37,339 nt of DNA, taken from assembly GCA_947169935.1 (NCBI GenBank), contig CAMVRS010000015.1, positions 1 to 37,339 on the forward strand, written 5' to 3'. This stretch comes from an uncultured Lachnospiraceae bacterium. GTDB taxonomy: Bacteria; Bacillota; Clostridia; Lachnospirales; Lachnospiraceae. The translations under genes were made by a program, and so were the position numbers. Under the pieces are notes generated by a model. That model did not search any database. It was given only the letters and a program-made list of their open reading frames with translations, and was not told the origin of the DNA. This document shows positions 22,895-29,984 of the stretch, piece after piece (within the stretch, counting starts at the first letter, position 1; each line of letters opens with the position of its first letter).

Positions 22895-25558
22895 ATGTCC
22901 TATTATTTTCACTTAGCTTTTAAATACATTAAACACAACAAGGCGCGCACCGCATATTCAGTATTGGGGATCGCGCTGACATTTGTATTATGCTTCTGTA
23001 TCCTTACTATGGGCTTTTCGGCCTGGGATTACAGTTTTTATACGGACTATCAGGCAAATCCCTATGAACTGATCTATATCGCGCACGGTGATGATAATAA
23101 AGAGATAACATATACGCCGCAGATGATAAATGCGCTTAAGCATTTGACGGAGGACGAGGCGGCAGAGGAAGTGCGCATCAGTTCCCGCAACATCCGCCTG
23201 GTTCTGCCGGAACAGCTTAAATCCGGGGAGAGCTATGATTTTAAGATCAAACTTAAAAATACGGATAATCTGCAAAAGAGTGCCGATATGCTGGGAAAAA
23301 AATACGGTTTTGAGCTGCGCGTCATAAGTACTGCAGCGGTATATTTCGGACAGGGAGAAGCTGAAAGTGATGCGCTGGTTAAATTCCTGATAGAGCTGGC
23401 AGCAGCTTTTATAGGCGGTTTTTCCGTGATGATACTAAGAAACACCATGATGATAGCGGTAACGGAGAGGGGGAAGGATTTCGGGCTGCTGCGCTGCGTG
23501 GGCATGTCTGACGGACAGCACAGGATGCTGCTTTTTACGGAAGGCATTGTTATGAGCATTTTTGCATCGGCCATGGGTATGGGCTTTGGATTCTGGCTGC
23601 TTAAGCTTATAGAACCATGGTTTATCAAGAGCCTTGGACTGGCTTCATTTTTCAGTTTCCGTTTTTATCCGAAGGCCGCAGTTTATACTTCTGTCCTGTG
23701 CGTGGCAGTGACCTTGTTTTCGATGTTTGAGCCGGCAAGACTGTGTGCGCAGGTATCGCCTCTTGAGGCTCTGCACGGTGTGCTGGCAAAGGAGCTTACT
23801 GTGGGCAGAGCTATAATGCTCCTGGCGGGGAAGCTTACCGGAAGCAGTAAAAGAAAGCGCAAAAGCAGAAAGAGTCTTATGGAACGCATCTTCGGTGCTC
23901 CCGGGTTTTATGCTAATAAAAATCTGCTGCGGGGAAAAGGAAAGGGAGTGGCGGTATTTATGGCCATGCTTTTTTCAATGTTTCTTCTGCTGAGCCTTTC
24001 ATCATTTACAGATACATACACAGAGACTTTCAGAACCCTGATAAGAGACATGCATACGGAGTATACGGAATATCTTATGATGTCGGAGGGGGACAGGCTG
24101 ACAGTTTTATATGATGCAGGAAAACATGAAAAACTGCGTGAAGCGCTTATGAGGCGCGATAGGGTAAAAGACTGCTTCTGGATAAGTGTATGCAGCAGTA
24201 ATCTTCGCAGCCTGTCGGCTTATTCTTATGATGACAGACTTAAGGAATATGCAGACCGCGGGGAGCTGGAGAGGATATACGAGCTGGGCTGTGTAAAGGA
24301 AGATATGGAAAAAGAAAGGCCTTATCTGTTGGAAGGGGATATAGATTATGAGCGTATGGTCGCTGAAGGCGGAGTGCTGCTGTGCGATATAAGCCCTTCT
24401 GATGAGAGCGGAAAAAGAAAGACAGATTATAAGGCGGGGGATATAATTGAGACTGTCAGCTTCGAAGGCGAGTTTAAAGCAAAAGATGCATACAGTGCCG
24501 CGATCGCTGCAGTGTCCGAAAGACATGGGATGGATGCATGGCAGGAGAATAACGATCAGATAATATCCTTTGAGAACGGAGAGAAAAAGAGCAGGAAAAG
24601 GGAGAATGGTGAGAATGTCCGTGTCCTTTTCAGGCTGATAAAAAATGGTACGGAAGATGAAGAATTTTCTCCTCTGCAGGAAGAAGTGCTTAATGAGCTG
24701 GCGGATGCGGGTTATGACTGCAGGGAATATCTTAAGGAAAACAGTATCAGAATGCTCGATGTGCTTGATGCTCTGAAGAAAACCATGTTTGAGAGGGGGA
24801 TGAGGCAGCAGCACAGGATATTCGGGATATTAGGGAGAGAGGTATGTACGGGAAGCAGAATGGAATTAAGCCGGAAGGAACATGAAAAAACCAATTATAT
24901 CAGACTGATAATGCCTATGGAACTGATAACGGAGAGGATAGAAAAGGTAGCCGAAGCTAAAGGACTTACAGCCGCAGGTTTTGATATTAACCGTGATCTG
25001 GATATAATGACGGCTCTTTGTATTGATATACCGTCATCATTGGAACTGGCCATAGCCCGGGACATGGAGATATTGGATGAAGACATAAGGGGATTTGGGG
25101 AAAACCGTGGTCTGTGGTATTATAATCTGTATGAGATGGACGGAGCTGATTACTTCGAAACGATAAACATGCTGAATGTTTATAAGGTGATCGGCACGCT
25201 GCTGGGAAGTTTTATACTGGCGATATGCATGACTCAGATACTTAATACCCTGCAGGCGGACATGCGCATACGCCGTAAAGAATTATGGCTGTATGATGTA
25301 GTGGGAATGGATCCGGTCCAGCGGATAAAGATGATGCTGATAGAGCATGGCTTTGGAGCGGTTACAGCCTGTCTTATCGGGGCAGTGCTCAGTTTTATCT
25401 TCTGCTACATAATGCTGGGAGTGCTGAATGTAGACGGCGACATGATCTTCTCCTGGCCGCTAGTCCCTGCACTGCTCATTACCGTCGGGATATTGGGGCT
25501 GATACTGCTGGTGAACTATATAGAGATCCGGCAGCAGAATAAGATGATGAAAAGGTGA
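22895..25558 (+). CDS. FtsX-like ABC transporter permease (orphan, no ATPase nearby)
   Basis: An 887-residue membrane protein. Starts YFHLAFKYIKHNKARTAYSV and a first helix (IALTFVLCFCILTMGF), then a short outer region. Next comes an FtsX/MacB-type permease domain with FIGGFSVMILRNTMMIAVTE and RGKDFGLLRCVGMSDGQ, the usual coupling helix text. A second membrane block begins near residue 350 (VFMAMLFSMFLLLSLSS), followed by a long charged outer domain of ~370 residues. The protein ends with three more helices around DMRIRRKELWLYDVVGMDPV. Two permease units with large exported domains suggest lipid, peptide or antimicrobial handling as in BceB/MacB, but no ATP-binding subunit is encoded beside it in this window. 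AGAGGAGAG precedes the ATG. Confidence 0.85.
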   Translation: MSYYFHLAFKYIKHNKARTAYSVLGIALTFVLCFCILTMGFSAWDYSFYTDYQANPYELIYIAHGDDNKEITYTPQMINALKHLTEDEAAEEVRISSRNIRLVLPEQLKSGESYDFKIKLKNTDNLQKSADMLGKKYGFELRVISTAAVYFGQGEAESDALVKFLIELAAAFIGGFSVMILRNTMMIAVTERGKDFGLLRCVGMSDGQHRMLLFTEGIVMSIFASAMGMGFGFWLLKLIEPWFIKSLGLASFFSFRFYPKAAVYTSVLCVAVTLFSMFEPARLCAQVSPLEALHGVLAKELTVGRAIMLLAGKLTGSSKRKRKSRKSLMERIFGAPGFYANKNLLRGKGKGVAVFMAMLFSMFLLLSLSSFTDTYTETFRTLIRDMHTEYTEYLMMSEGDRLTVLYDAGKHEKLREALMRRDRVKDCFWISVCSSNLRSLSAYSYDDRLKEYADRGELERIYELGCVKEDMEKERPYLLEGDIDYERMVAEGGVLLCDISPSDESGKRKTDYKAGDIIETVSFEGEFKAKDAYSAAIAAVSERHGMDAWQENNDQIISFENGEKKSRKRENGENVRVLFRLIKNGTEDEEFSPLQEEVLNELADAGYDCREYLKENSIRMLDVLDALKKTMFERGMRQQHRIFGILGREVCTGSRMELSRKEHEKTNYIRLIMPMELITERIEKVAEAKGLTAAGFDINRDLDIMTALCIDIPSSLELAIARDMEILDEDIRGFGENRGLWYYNLYEMDGADYFETINMLNVYKVIGTLLGSFILAICMTQILNTLQADMRIRRKELWLYDVVGMDPVQRIKMMLIEHGFGAVTACLIGAVLSFIFCYIMLGVLNVDGDMIFSWPLVPALLITVGILGLILLVNYIEIRQQNKMMKR

Positions 25559-25608
25559 GTCAAGCGGGTCCCTACTAATGCCAAAAGGCAGGCCCCTTCC
25601 TGTGACCT

Positions 25609-25680
25609 GGTCATCCTGAGGGCATATACGGTCATCCTGAGCACATATATACGGTCATCCTGAGCGAAGCGAAGGATCTT
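25609..25680 (+). repeat. Three dispersed-repeat copies
   Basis: GGTCATCCTGAG occurs three times (from 25609, 25630 and 25653), separated by ATATACG-type linkers. Only the last is full length, ending GAAGGATCTT at 25680, 28 bases before the next ATG. They are in the same orientation as the genes on both sides. The rest of the 25559-25708 gap holds no feature I can support. Confidence 0.88.
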
Positions 25681-25708
25681 GAAAGACTTTCGTTAACAAT
25701 AAAAGTAA

Positions 25709-26296
25709 ATGAGTGAAGAAAAGATAGTCCTTCGTGATAAGGACATCCGCGAACCATTATTTGAATATCTTGAGGAGAACTGCGGCAAGGTCCGCATCCT
25801 TGAAGAAAAGGTGATAGGCCGCGTGCGCGCCGATGTTGTAATGGTAACGCCGGGGCTTATCTACGGTATTGAGATCAAATCAGACGCAGATACCTATGCA
25901 AGGCTTGAAAAGCAGGTCAAGTATTATAACTGGTATTACGACCGAAATATCATCGTGGTGGGTTCAAAGCATGCGCTTCATGTGAAGGAACATGTGCCTG
26001 AGTGGTGGGGCATAATATCTGCGGAGTTTGATGATAAGGGCGGAGTGGATTTTTATGAGCTGCGTAAGGCTGCGGATAACCCTAAGGTTAAGGATCACAG
26101 AAAGATTACGATACTATGGAGGTCGGAGCTGGCCCATCTGCAGGCGCTTAACAAACTACCCAAGTACAGTAACAAGAGCAAGGATTATGTGAGGAAGCTT
26201 CTTCTGGAACGCGTGGATCCCGAAAAACTCTGGGCACAGGTTACGGAAGAATTATTTGAGCGGGATTACAGCAAGTACAGTAAGGATGATGAGTGA
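25709..26296 (+). CDS. sce7726-like protein with PD-(D/E)XK nuclease-type core
   Basis: A 195-residue protein resembling the sce7726 family. LRDKDIREPLFEYLEENCGK opens it; GRVRADVVMVTPGLIYGIEI followed by KSDADTYARLEKQVKYYNWY carries a D...ExK arrangement, and NIIVVGSKHALHVKEH gives the following strand. This arrangement is that of a restriction-endonuclease-like fold, so DNA binding or cleavage is plausible; no function is known. The ribosome binding site is poor (AATAAAAGTAA). The C-terminal SKYSKDDE and its stop are duplicated at 34434-34460, behind a different nuclease-like gene. The next gene starts after 95 bases of sequence with no clear signal. Confidence 0.75.
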   Translation: MSEEKIVLRDKDIREPLFEYLEENCGKVRILEEKVIGRVRADVVMVTPGLIYGIEIKSDADTYARLEKQVKYYNWYYDRNIIVVGSKHALHVKEHVPEWWGIISAEFDDKGGVDFYELRKAADNPKVKDHRKITILWRSELAHLQALNKLPKYSNKSKDYVRKLLLERVDPEKLWAQVTEELFERDYSKYSKDDE

Positions 26297-26391
26297 GCGG
26301 CTGACACAAGAGCCTGAAATAACATGTTTGTTAGTCGGCGGTGAGCAGGGGAATGTAATCAGAGAGATTTCCGGGGAAAGGAGAAAAACAA

Positions 26392-26595
26392 ATGGATGTA
26401 AATGAACTGGTTGATATGATCGACGGTAAGATGAGCAGCGGCGTTAGCCGGCTTTCCATAGGTTTCAGCGAGGATCTGAATACCGGCGTAAAGAAGGAAA
26501 GCTATCATCACGGGCGCTGCGATGTGGGCAGTCCCTGGGCCAAGGGCACAGTTTCCAACTGTGATGTTATCGATACGCAGGACGATCAGTCATAA
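26392..26595 (+). CDS. Small two-cysteine peptide, possible secreted or modified peptide precursor
   Basis: A 67-residue peptide with an excellent ribosome binding site (GGAAAGGAG, 8 bases before the ATG). The first ~28 residues are acidic and amphipathic (MDVNELVDMIDGKMSSG and SRLSIGFSED). The C-terminal part reads KKESYHHGRCDV, GSPWAKGTVSN, CDVIDTQDDQS, so CDV occurs twice, 14 residues apart, around a Pro-Trp and Gly-rich loop. The leader-plus-Cys/Gly/Ser/Thr core plan resembles ribosomally made modified peptides, but no radical-SAM, lanthipeptide or protease gene lies beside it, so that is only a guess. A strong terminator follows 90 bases later; the 26596-26684 stretch shows nothing else. 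Confidence 0.65.
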   Translation: MDVNELVDMIDGKMSSGVSRLSIGFSEDLNTGVKKESYHHGRCDVGSPWAKGTVSNCDVIDTQDDQS

Positions 26596-26684
26596 GTGAT
26601 AGTAGCTGGTACATCGAATATTAGTCTCCCAGCCATATCCTTGCCTGATGTTCCGTATGCGTCTTCATCGTCAATCGCCGGAGC

Positions 26685-26723
26685 AAGGCCCTGACTTATT
26701 GCTTCCAGGGCCTTTTGTTTTCC
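26685..26723. terminator. Intrinsic terminator shared between convergent genes
   Basis: GGCCCTG (26687-26693) pairs with CAGGGCC (26706-26712) around a 12-base loop, flanked by AA on the left and TTTTGTTTT on the right. It ends transcription of the peptide gene on the plus strand. On the minus strand the same bases encode the last eight residues and stop of the flavodoxin-like gene (ENKRPWKQ, TAA in the loop). It is 32/39 identical to the terminator at 34483-34521. Confidence 0.85.
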
Positions 26724-27415
26724 AGCCAGCCGTTGGCTTTCCAGTATTTATAATCGGTGTATTCAGGATCTGCCTTTCCCAGAGATGTCTGCAGCATACG
26801 TACGGCATAGAATTTAAGCTTAACGGAAAGCTTTGAATGGGCGGGGCGGCTGTAATCTATTCTTTTCATTGATGCGGCCAGGGTCTTTAATTTGCCGGTC
26901 ATCTTTTCTCTTTTGTTTTCGGGTATTTTATCCCAGCGTACTTCGCTCATCAGCTTGAAGGTACTTACATTTATCTTGCTTATACCCCACCAGGAGAGAC
27001 TGTCTATTATATCCCTTGCCGTAGAAGTTTCGCCTGCCCCCAGGCACTGGGTTATGATCACAGCGCGTTTCCCGAACATTTCCCCGGCGGGGCGGTGGGG
27101 CATCCATCTGTAAGCAAAGTGATCCAGCATAGCCTTCATGGCACCCGTGGTGTGAAATACATATGCAGGGGAGGTGAATACCAGCAGGTCGGCTTCCAGC
27201 AGGGCTTTTTCGATCTTCTGTACGCAGGCGGCATCCTTACAGAGCGTGGGATCCTTTGATATGCAAGCCGTGCAGCCTGTGCAGAATCCCGGTCCATCCT
27301 TAGGAAGATAGAATTCTGTTATTTCTGCATTGTCTTTGAAGGGCTCAAGGAAAGCTTCTTTCAAACGGTAGGTAACGCCGTGTTTTTCAGTTGCATTTAT
27401 AACCGTGATCTTCAT
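26696..27415 (-). CDS. Flavodoxin-fold NAD(P)H-dependent oxidoreductase
   Basis: A 239-residue FMN-dependent reductase-like protein. It starts MKITVINATEKHGVTYRLKE, the nucleotide loop of the flavodoxin fold. Cysteines follow in FCTGCTACISKDPTLC, typical of the iron-sulfur flavoprotein and NADPH-FMN reductase group. Then come LLEADLLVFTSPAYVFHTTG and MKAMLDHFAYRW, where the flavin and substrate lie, and a RAVIITQCLGAGETSTARDI loop. Physiological substrate unknown; related proteins reduce quinones, nitro compounds or accept electrons from ferredoxin. Its start overlaps the TetR gene stop by ATGA, so it is the likely target of that regulator. Its last residues fall in a terminator hairpin. Confidence 0.87.
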   Translation of the reverse strand: MKITVINATEKHGVTYRLKEAFLEPFKDNAEITEFYLPKDGPGFCTGCTACISKDPTLCKDAACVQKIEKALLEADLLVFTSPAYVFHTTGAMKAMLDHFAYRWMPHRPAGEMFGKRAVIITQCLGAGETSTARDIIDSLSWWGISKINVSTFKLMSEVRWDKIPENKREKMTGKLKTLAASMKRIDYSRPAHSKLSVKLKFYAVRMLQTSLGKADPEYTDYKYWKANGWLENKRPWKQ

Positions 27416-28032
27416 TTCTTTTTCCTCCCGTATAGTTTGTTAAAGATCCTTATGTGGTCTTCCAGTGTCTTTAAAGCTTCCGGCTCCCGTTCCGGTTCAC
27501 AATCGCAGATGCTTAAAAGGAAATAGATGGGGGCGTAGAAGTGCAGTGTCATGATGGGGATATCATCGGTCTTAAGCACCCCTTGCTGCACCATCAATCC
27601 CAGCAGCATGCCCTGGTAGGAGAGCGGATCGTCCGCATATTGTTTCAGGTAGGTCCTTGCCAGCTCTTTGTCATGGAACTGTTCGATGGTGAGCATTTTG
27701 CGGAAGCGTCTGGTGTAATCGTCATGCAGATAGTATCTGAACAGATCCAGCCCAAGCTTTACCAGAGCGTCTTCGGAAATATCCTTGTATATGGCCGCGT
27801 CGGCGGCTGCATCATTTCCCTTTATGTTGAGGCTCTCCGCTTCCTTTAAGAATCTGCTGTTCATCTCTTCTATGATCGCATCAAAGATGGCCTGCTTGTT
27901 TTTGTAATGCTTGTAAAGCGAAGGGGCTTTTATTCCCACGCGCTCTGCGATGTCACCTACAAAAACATTTGCATAGCCTTTTTCCGAAAAGAGGGTCAGG
28001 GCTTCATCAAGTATCCTTTCTTTTGTATTCAT
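27412..28032 (-). CDS. TetR-family transcriptional regulator
   Basis: A 206-residue one-component regulator. The N-terminal helix-turn-helix is clear: TKERILDEALTLFSEKGYAN then VFVGDIAERVGIKAPSLYKHYKNKQAIFDAI. The ligand-binding half is unremarkable and helical. The start at 28032 has GAGGAGG 7 bases upstream; an ATG at 28047 would add five residues with no site. It shares a transcript with the flavodoxin-like gene (ATGA overlap) and most likely represses its own promoter, where two palindromes lie (see 28053-28100). A ligand such as a toxic quinone or nitro compound would fit the reductase but is not shown. Confidence 0.93.
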   Translation of the reverse strand: MNTKERILDEALTLFSEKGYANVFVGDIAERVGIKAPSLYKHYKNKQAIFDAIIEEMNSRFLKEAESLNIKGNDAAADAAIYKDISEDALVKLGLDLFRYYLHDDYTRRFRKMLTIEQFHDKELARTYLKQYADDPLSYQGMLLGLMVQQGVLKTDDIPIMTLHFYAPIYFLLSICDCEPEREPEALKTLEDHIRIFNKLYGRKKK

Positions 28033-28052
28033 AAATATCCTCCTCACAAGTG

Positions 28053-28100
28053 GCTAATTTGGATTAGCTAAAGTATAGGCTAATTTGAATTAGCTGTCAA
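28053..28100 (-). promoter_or_regulatory. TetR operon promoter with two palindromic operators
   Basis: On the minus strand, TTGACA (28095-28100), a 17-base spacer and TATACT (28072-28077) form a near-perfect promoter. The spacer is almost filled by the palindrome GCTAAT TCAA ATTAGC (28079-28094). A second copy, GCTAAT CCAA ATTAGC (28053-28068), lies over the expected transcription start. Centres are 26 bases apart, about two and a half helix turns. This is the classic arrangement for TetR autorepression. Confidence 0.85.
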
Positions 28101-28172
28101 GTAAAAAATGATTTCCGAATCAGACGCTCTATGATAAAATCAGAATCGGACAATAAAAAAGGAGATAAGTTT

Positions 28173-29123
28173 ATGTCGGATATAAGAGACCGCGGAGTTA
28201 TAGATATCACAATGGTCGAAGATGATAAGTTCGTGCTTGTTATCATAGACGATATTGAATGGACTGCGTCGACGAGGCAGCAGCATGCCAGGATGCTTCA
28301 GGATAAGCTTAATGATTATCTGGGATATGTGGCCAGCGGCCAGGCTAATGAGGCGCAGCCCGGGCTTCGTCCCGTGATACGCGTAATATCCCAGTATTCT
28401 TACAGCAAATACTGCATTGATTTCCTTGAGAGAGTTAAGGCCTTTGTAAAGGATAAGGACGATATCTGCGATCTGGAGTGGACACATGCAGAGGAGGACG
28501 GGCCCTTTGAAGACGGTTTCAGCGATGAGCCGGTCTTTGACATAGAGAAGGTCTATCCCCGTCTTAAAAAGAACTGGTCGGATAAACCGCTTGAGAGTGT
28601 GCAGCTTCTGGCGGCATCTACCGGCTCCTCTGATTACGGCGATAATGTGATAATGCTCAGGATCATGGATAGCTATATAGGCATGTTTGTAATGGATGCA
28701 GGGGATATGTATTCCATCCTGACCTACGATATGCTTCCCGAAGGTATGAGCGTTGAAGAGCTGCAGGATAAGGCTTTTACAAATCTTATAAGGGATACAA
28801 AGTATCAGAGCTGTGAGTCGAAAGAGCCCGGGATATCGGGCATCATCGCAGGCGGCAATTTTGAAGCGGAGAGTCTGTACCTGACTGATATCTGGCGGAG
28901 CATAGCAGATGAGTTTGATGATGATGTGGCTATCTGCGTGCCTACAAAAGATATAGTATATTACACTAAAGCCGACGATAAGAAGCTTTGCCGGAAAATG
29001 ACAGAGATGGCAGAAGACATGTTCAGAACAAATGAAATGAATACGCCCTATCTGCTTTTCAGCAGGGATATATTGCGGTATTCGCGAAAAGAAAACAGAC
29101 TCATCATCGAAGGAAAATACTGA
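28173..29123 (+). CDS. Hypothetical protein: DUF6572-like front, DUF1444-like back
   Basis: A 316-residue soluble protein. The first ~105 residues (DRGVIDITMVEDDKFVLVII, DDIEWTASTRQQHARMLQDK, LNDYLGYVASGQ) look like DUF6572, a small domain of unknown role. The last ~190 residues, with VQLLAASTGSSDYGDNVIML and DDVAICVPTKDIVYYTKADD, resemble DUF1444/YtpQ-type proteins. Both calls are by memory of sequence style. The start at 28173 has AAAAAAGGAG 9 bases upstream; an in-frame ATG at 28131 would add 14 residues without such a site. It stands alone, divergent from the TetR operon, so its promoter must lie in 28101-28160, where only a TATGAT (28130-28135) is visible. Confidence 0.72.
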   Translation: MSDIRDRGVIDITMVEDDKFVLVIIDDIEWTASTRQQHARMLQDKLNDYLGYVASGQANEAQPGLRPVIRVISQYSYSKYCIDFLERVKAFVKDKDDICDLEWTHAEEDGPFEDGFSDEPVFDIEKVYPRLKKNWSDKPLESVQLLAASTGSSDYGDNVIMLRIMDSYIGMFVMDAGDMYSILTYDMLPEGMSVEELQDKAFTNLIRDTKYQSCESKEPGISGIIAGGNFEAESLYLTDIWRSIADEFDDDVAICVPTKDIVYYTKADDKKLCRKMTEMAEDMFRTNEMNTPYLLFSRDILRYSRKENRLIIEGKY

Positions 29124-29135
29124 GGACAAAAAGTA

Positions 29136-29164
29136 TTGACAAAATAATACTTCGAGTGTAGAAT
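29136..29164 (+). promoter_or_regulatory. Promoter of the MarR gene, overlapping TACTTCGA boxes
   Basis: TTGACA (29136-29141), 17-base spacer, TAGAAT (29159-29164). The octamer TACTTCGA occurs within the spacer (29148-29155) and again just downstream of the -10 box (29170-29177), 22 bases apart. A third copy lies at 29936-29943 ahead of the first Get3/ArsA gene. The positions suit an autoregulating MarR protein. Confidence 0.75.
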
Positions 29165-29203
29165 TAAATTACTTCGAAGGAAGAAATAATTGCGGGAGCG
29201 TAT

Positions 29204-29701
29204 ATGGATCTGAATCCGGAAGGAATGTCGCAGGAGACATTCGGCATGGTTACAAACTACATAGAGGAGGTTAAGGAACTCTTATCCACGGAGATCTGGG
29301 AGAACATCTTTCTGGATTGTACCAAGAACGAAGTCCTGATCTTCTGGCTCCTGTACAGAAAGAGCGAAGTGAACATGAGCGAGATCGCAGAGTACATACA
29401 TGTACCGCTCAATACCGCAACCGGCGTTGTGGGAAGGATGGAAAAGAACGGCCTGCTTGAGAGATACCGCAGCGCGGAAGATAAGAGAGTGGTGCTGATC
29501 CGCTTCAGCGAAAGGGGAAGAGTCCAGTTCCAGAAGCTTTTCAACGAGATAATGTACTATGTGGTGCAGGTGATGGGCACCCTCACCCGGGAAGAAACGG
29601 CGCTCTTCGGAAAGATGATGGTAAAGGTGATAGACGTACTTAAGCAGGAGCGAAAGAAGGAAGAGACAGCAAAGAAAGTCAGAAAGATCACGATCGAGTG
29701 A
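29204..29701 (+). CDS. MarR-family transcriptional regulator
   Basis: A 165-residue winged-helix regulator. The DNA-binding part is visible as KSEVNMSEIAEYIHVPLNTA followed by TGVVGRMEKNGLLERYRSAEDKRVVLIRFSERG, which holds the recognition helix and the wing DKR motif. N- and C-terminal helices (SQETFGMVTNYIEEVKELLS; TREETALFGKMMVKVIDVL) form the dimer interface. GGGAG lies 6 bases before the ATG. Its own promoter contains TACTTCGA boxes and the same box lies upstream of the Get3/ArsA genes that follow, so it may control them. No ligand can be read. Confidence 0.92.
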   Translation: MDLNPEGMSQETFGMVTNYIEEVKELLSTEIWENIFLDCTKNEVLIFWLLYRKSEVNMSEIAEYIHVPLNTATGVVGRMEKNGLLERYRSAEDKRVVLIRFSERGRVQFQKLFNEIMYYVVQVMGTLTREETALFGKMMVKVIDVLKQERKKEETAKKVRKITIE

Positions 29702-29713
29702 AGTACCGTACCG

Positions 29714-29872
29714 GATGGGAGCCGCGGTCGTACTGAAATGATAATGATGTCGTACCGGGCGTAAGCCGGGGGTGTATTGAAAATATAATAATGTCATTCT
29801 GAGGTTGTAAGCCGGGGGTGTATTGAAAGTATAATAATGTCATTCTGAGGGCGTAAGCCCGAAGAATCTTGA
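29714..29872 (+). repeat. 46-bp tandem units ending in a dispersed-repeat copy
   Basis: Two near-identical 46-base units start at 29761 and 29807 (GTAAGCCGGGGGTGTATTGA, then AARTATAATAATGTCATTCT). A diverged unit lies upstream from about 29714. The array ends in a full TGTCATTCTGAGGGCGTAAG CCCGAAGAATCTT copy at 29872, which contains GGGC GTAA GCCC, a small hairpin. The rest of the 29702-29984 gap holds GCAGCC GATAA GGCTGC (29903-29919), another hairpin, the TACTTCGA box and AAAGGAGG. Confidence 0.85.
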
Positions 29873-29935
29873 AAGATTATATGTATAGATAAAAGAATAC
29901 TGGCAGCCGATAAGGCTGCTAAATATACACACAAA

Positions 29936-29943
29936 TACTTCGA
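29936..29943 (+). promoter_or_regulatory. Third TACTTCGA box upstream of the Get3/ArsA genes
   Basis: The octamer TACTTCGA matches both boxes at the MarR promoter exactly. It lies 41 bases before the first Get3/ArsA start codon. No clear -35/-10 pair is visible around it, so whether this is an operator at a second promoter is open. Confidence 0.4.
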
Positions 29944-29984
29944 GAACGGAACTATTCATAAACGGAAATATAAAGGAGGACAAT

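Noticed and set aside
25566-25605. Terminator after the FtsX-type permease gene
   Set aside because: GGGTCC and GGCCCC can pair only with a mismatch and an inner GCC/GGC, and there is no T-run; too weak to call.
28140-29129. Minus-strand frame of 329 codons opposite the DUF6572-like gene
   Set aside because: The plus-strand frame has a good ribosome binding site and family resemblance; the minus frame is Ile/His/Tyr-rich shadow sequence.
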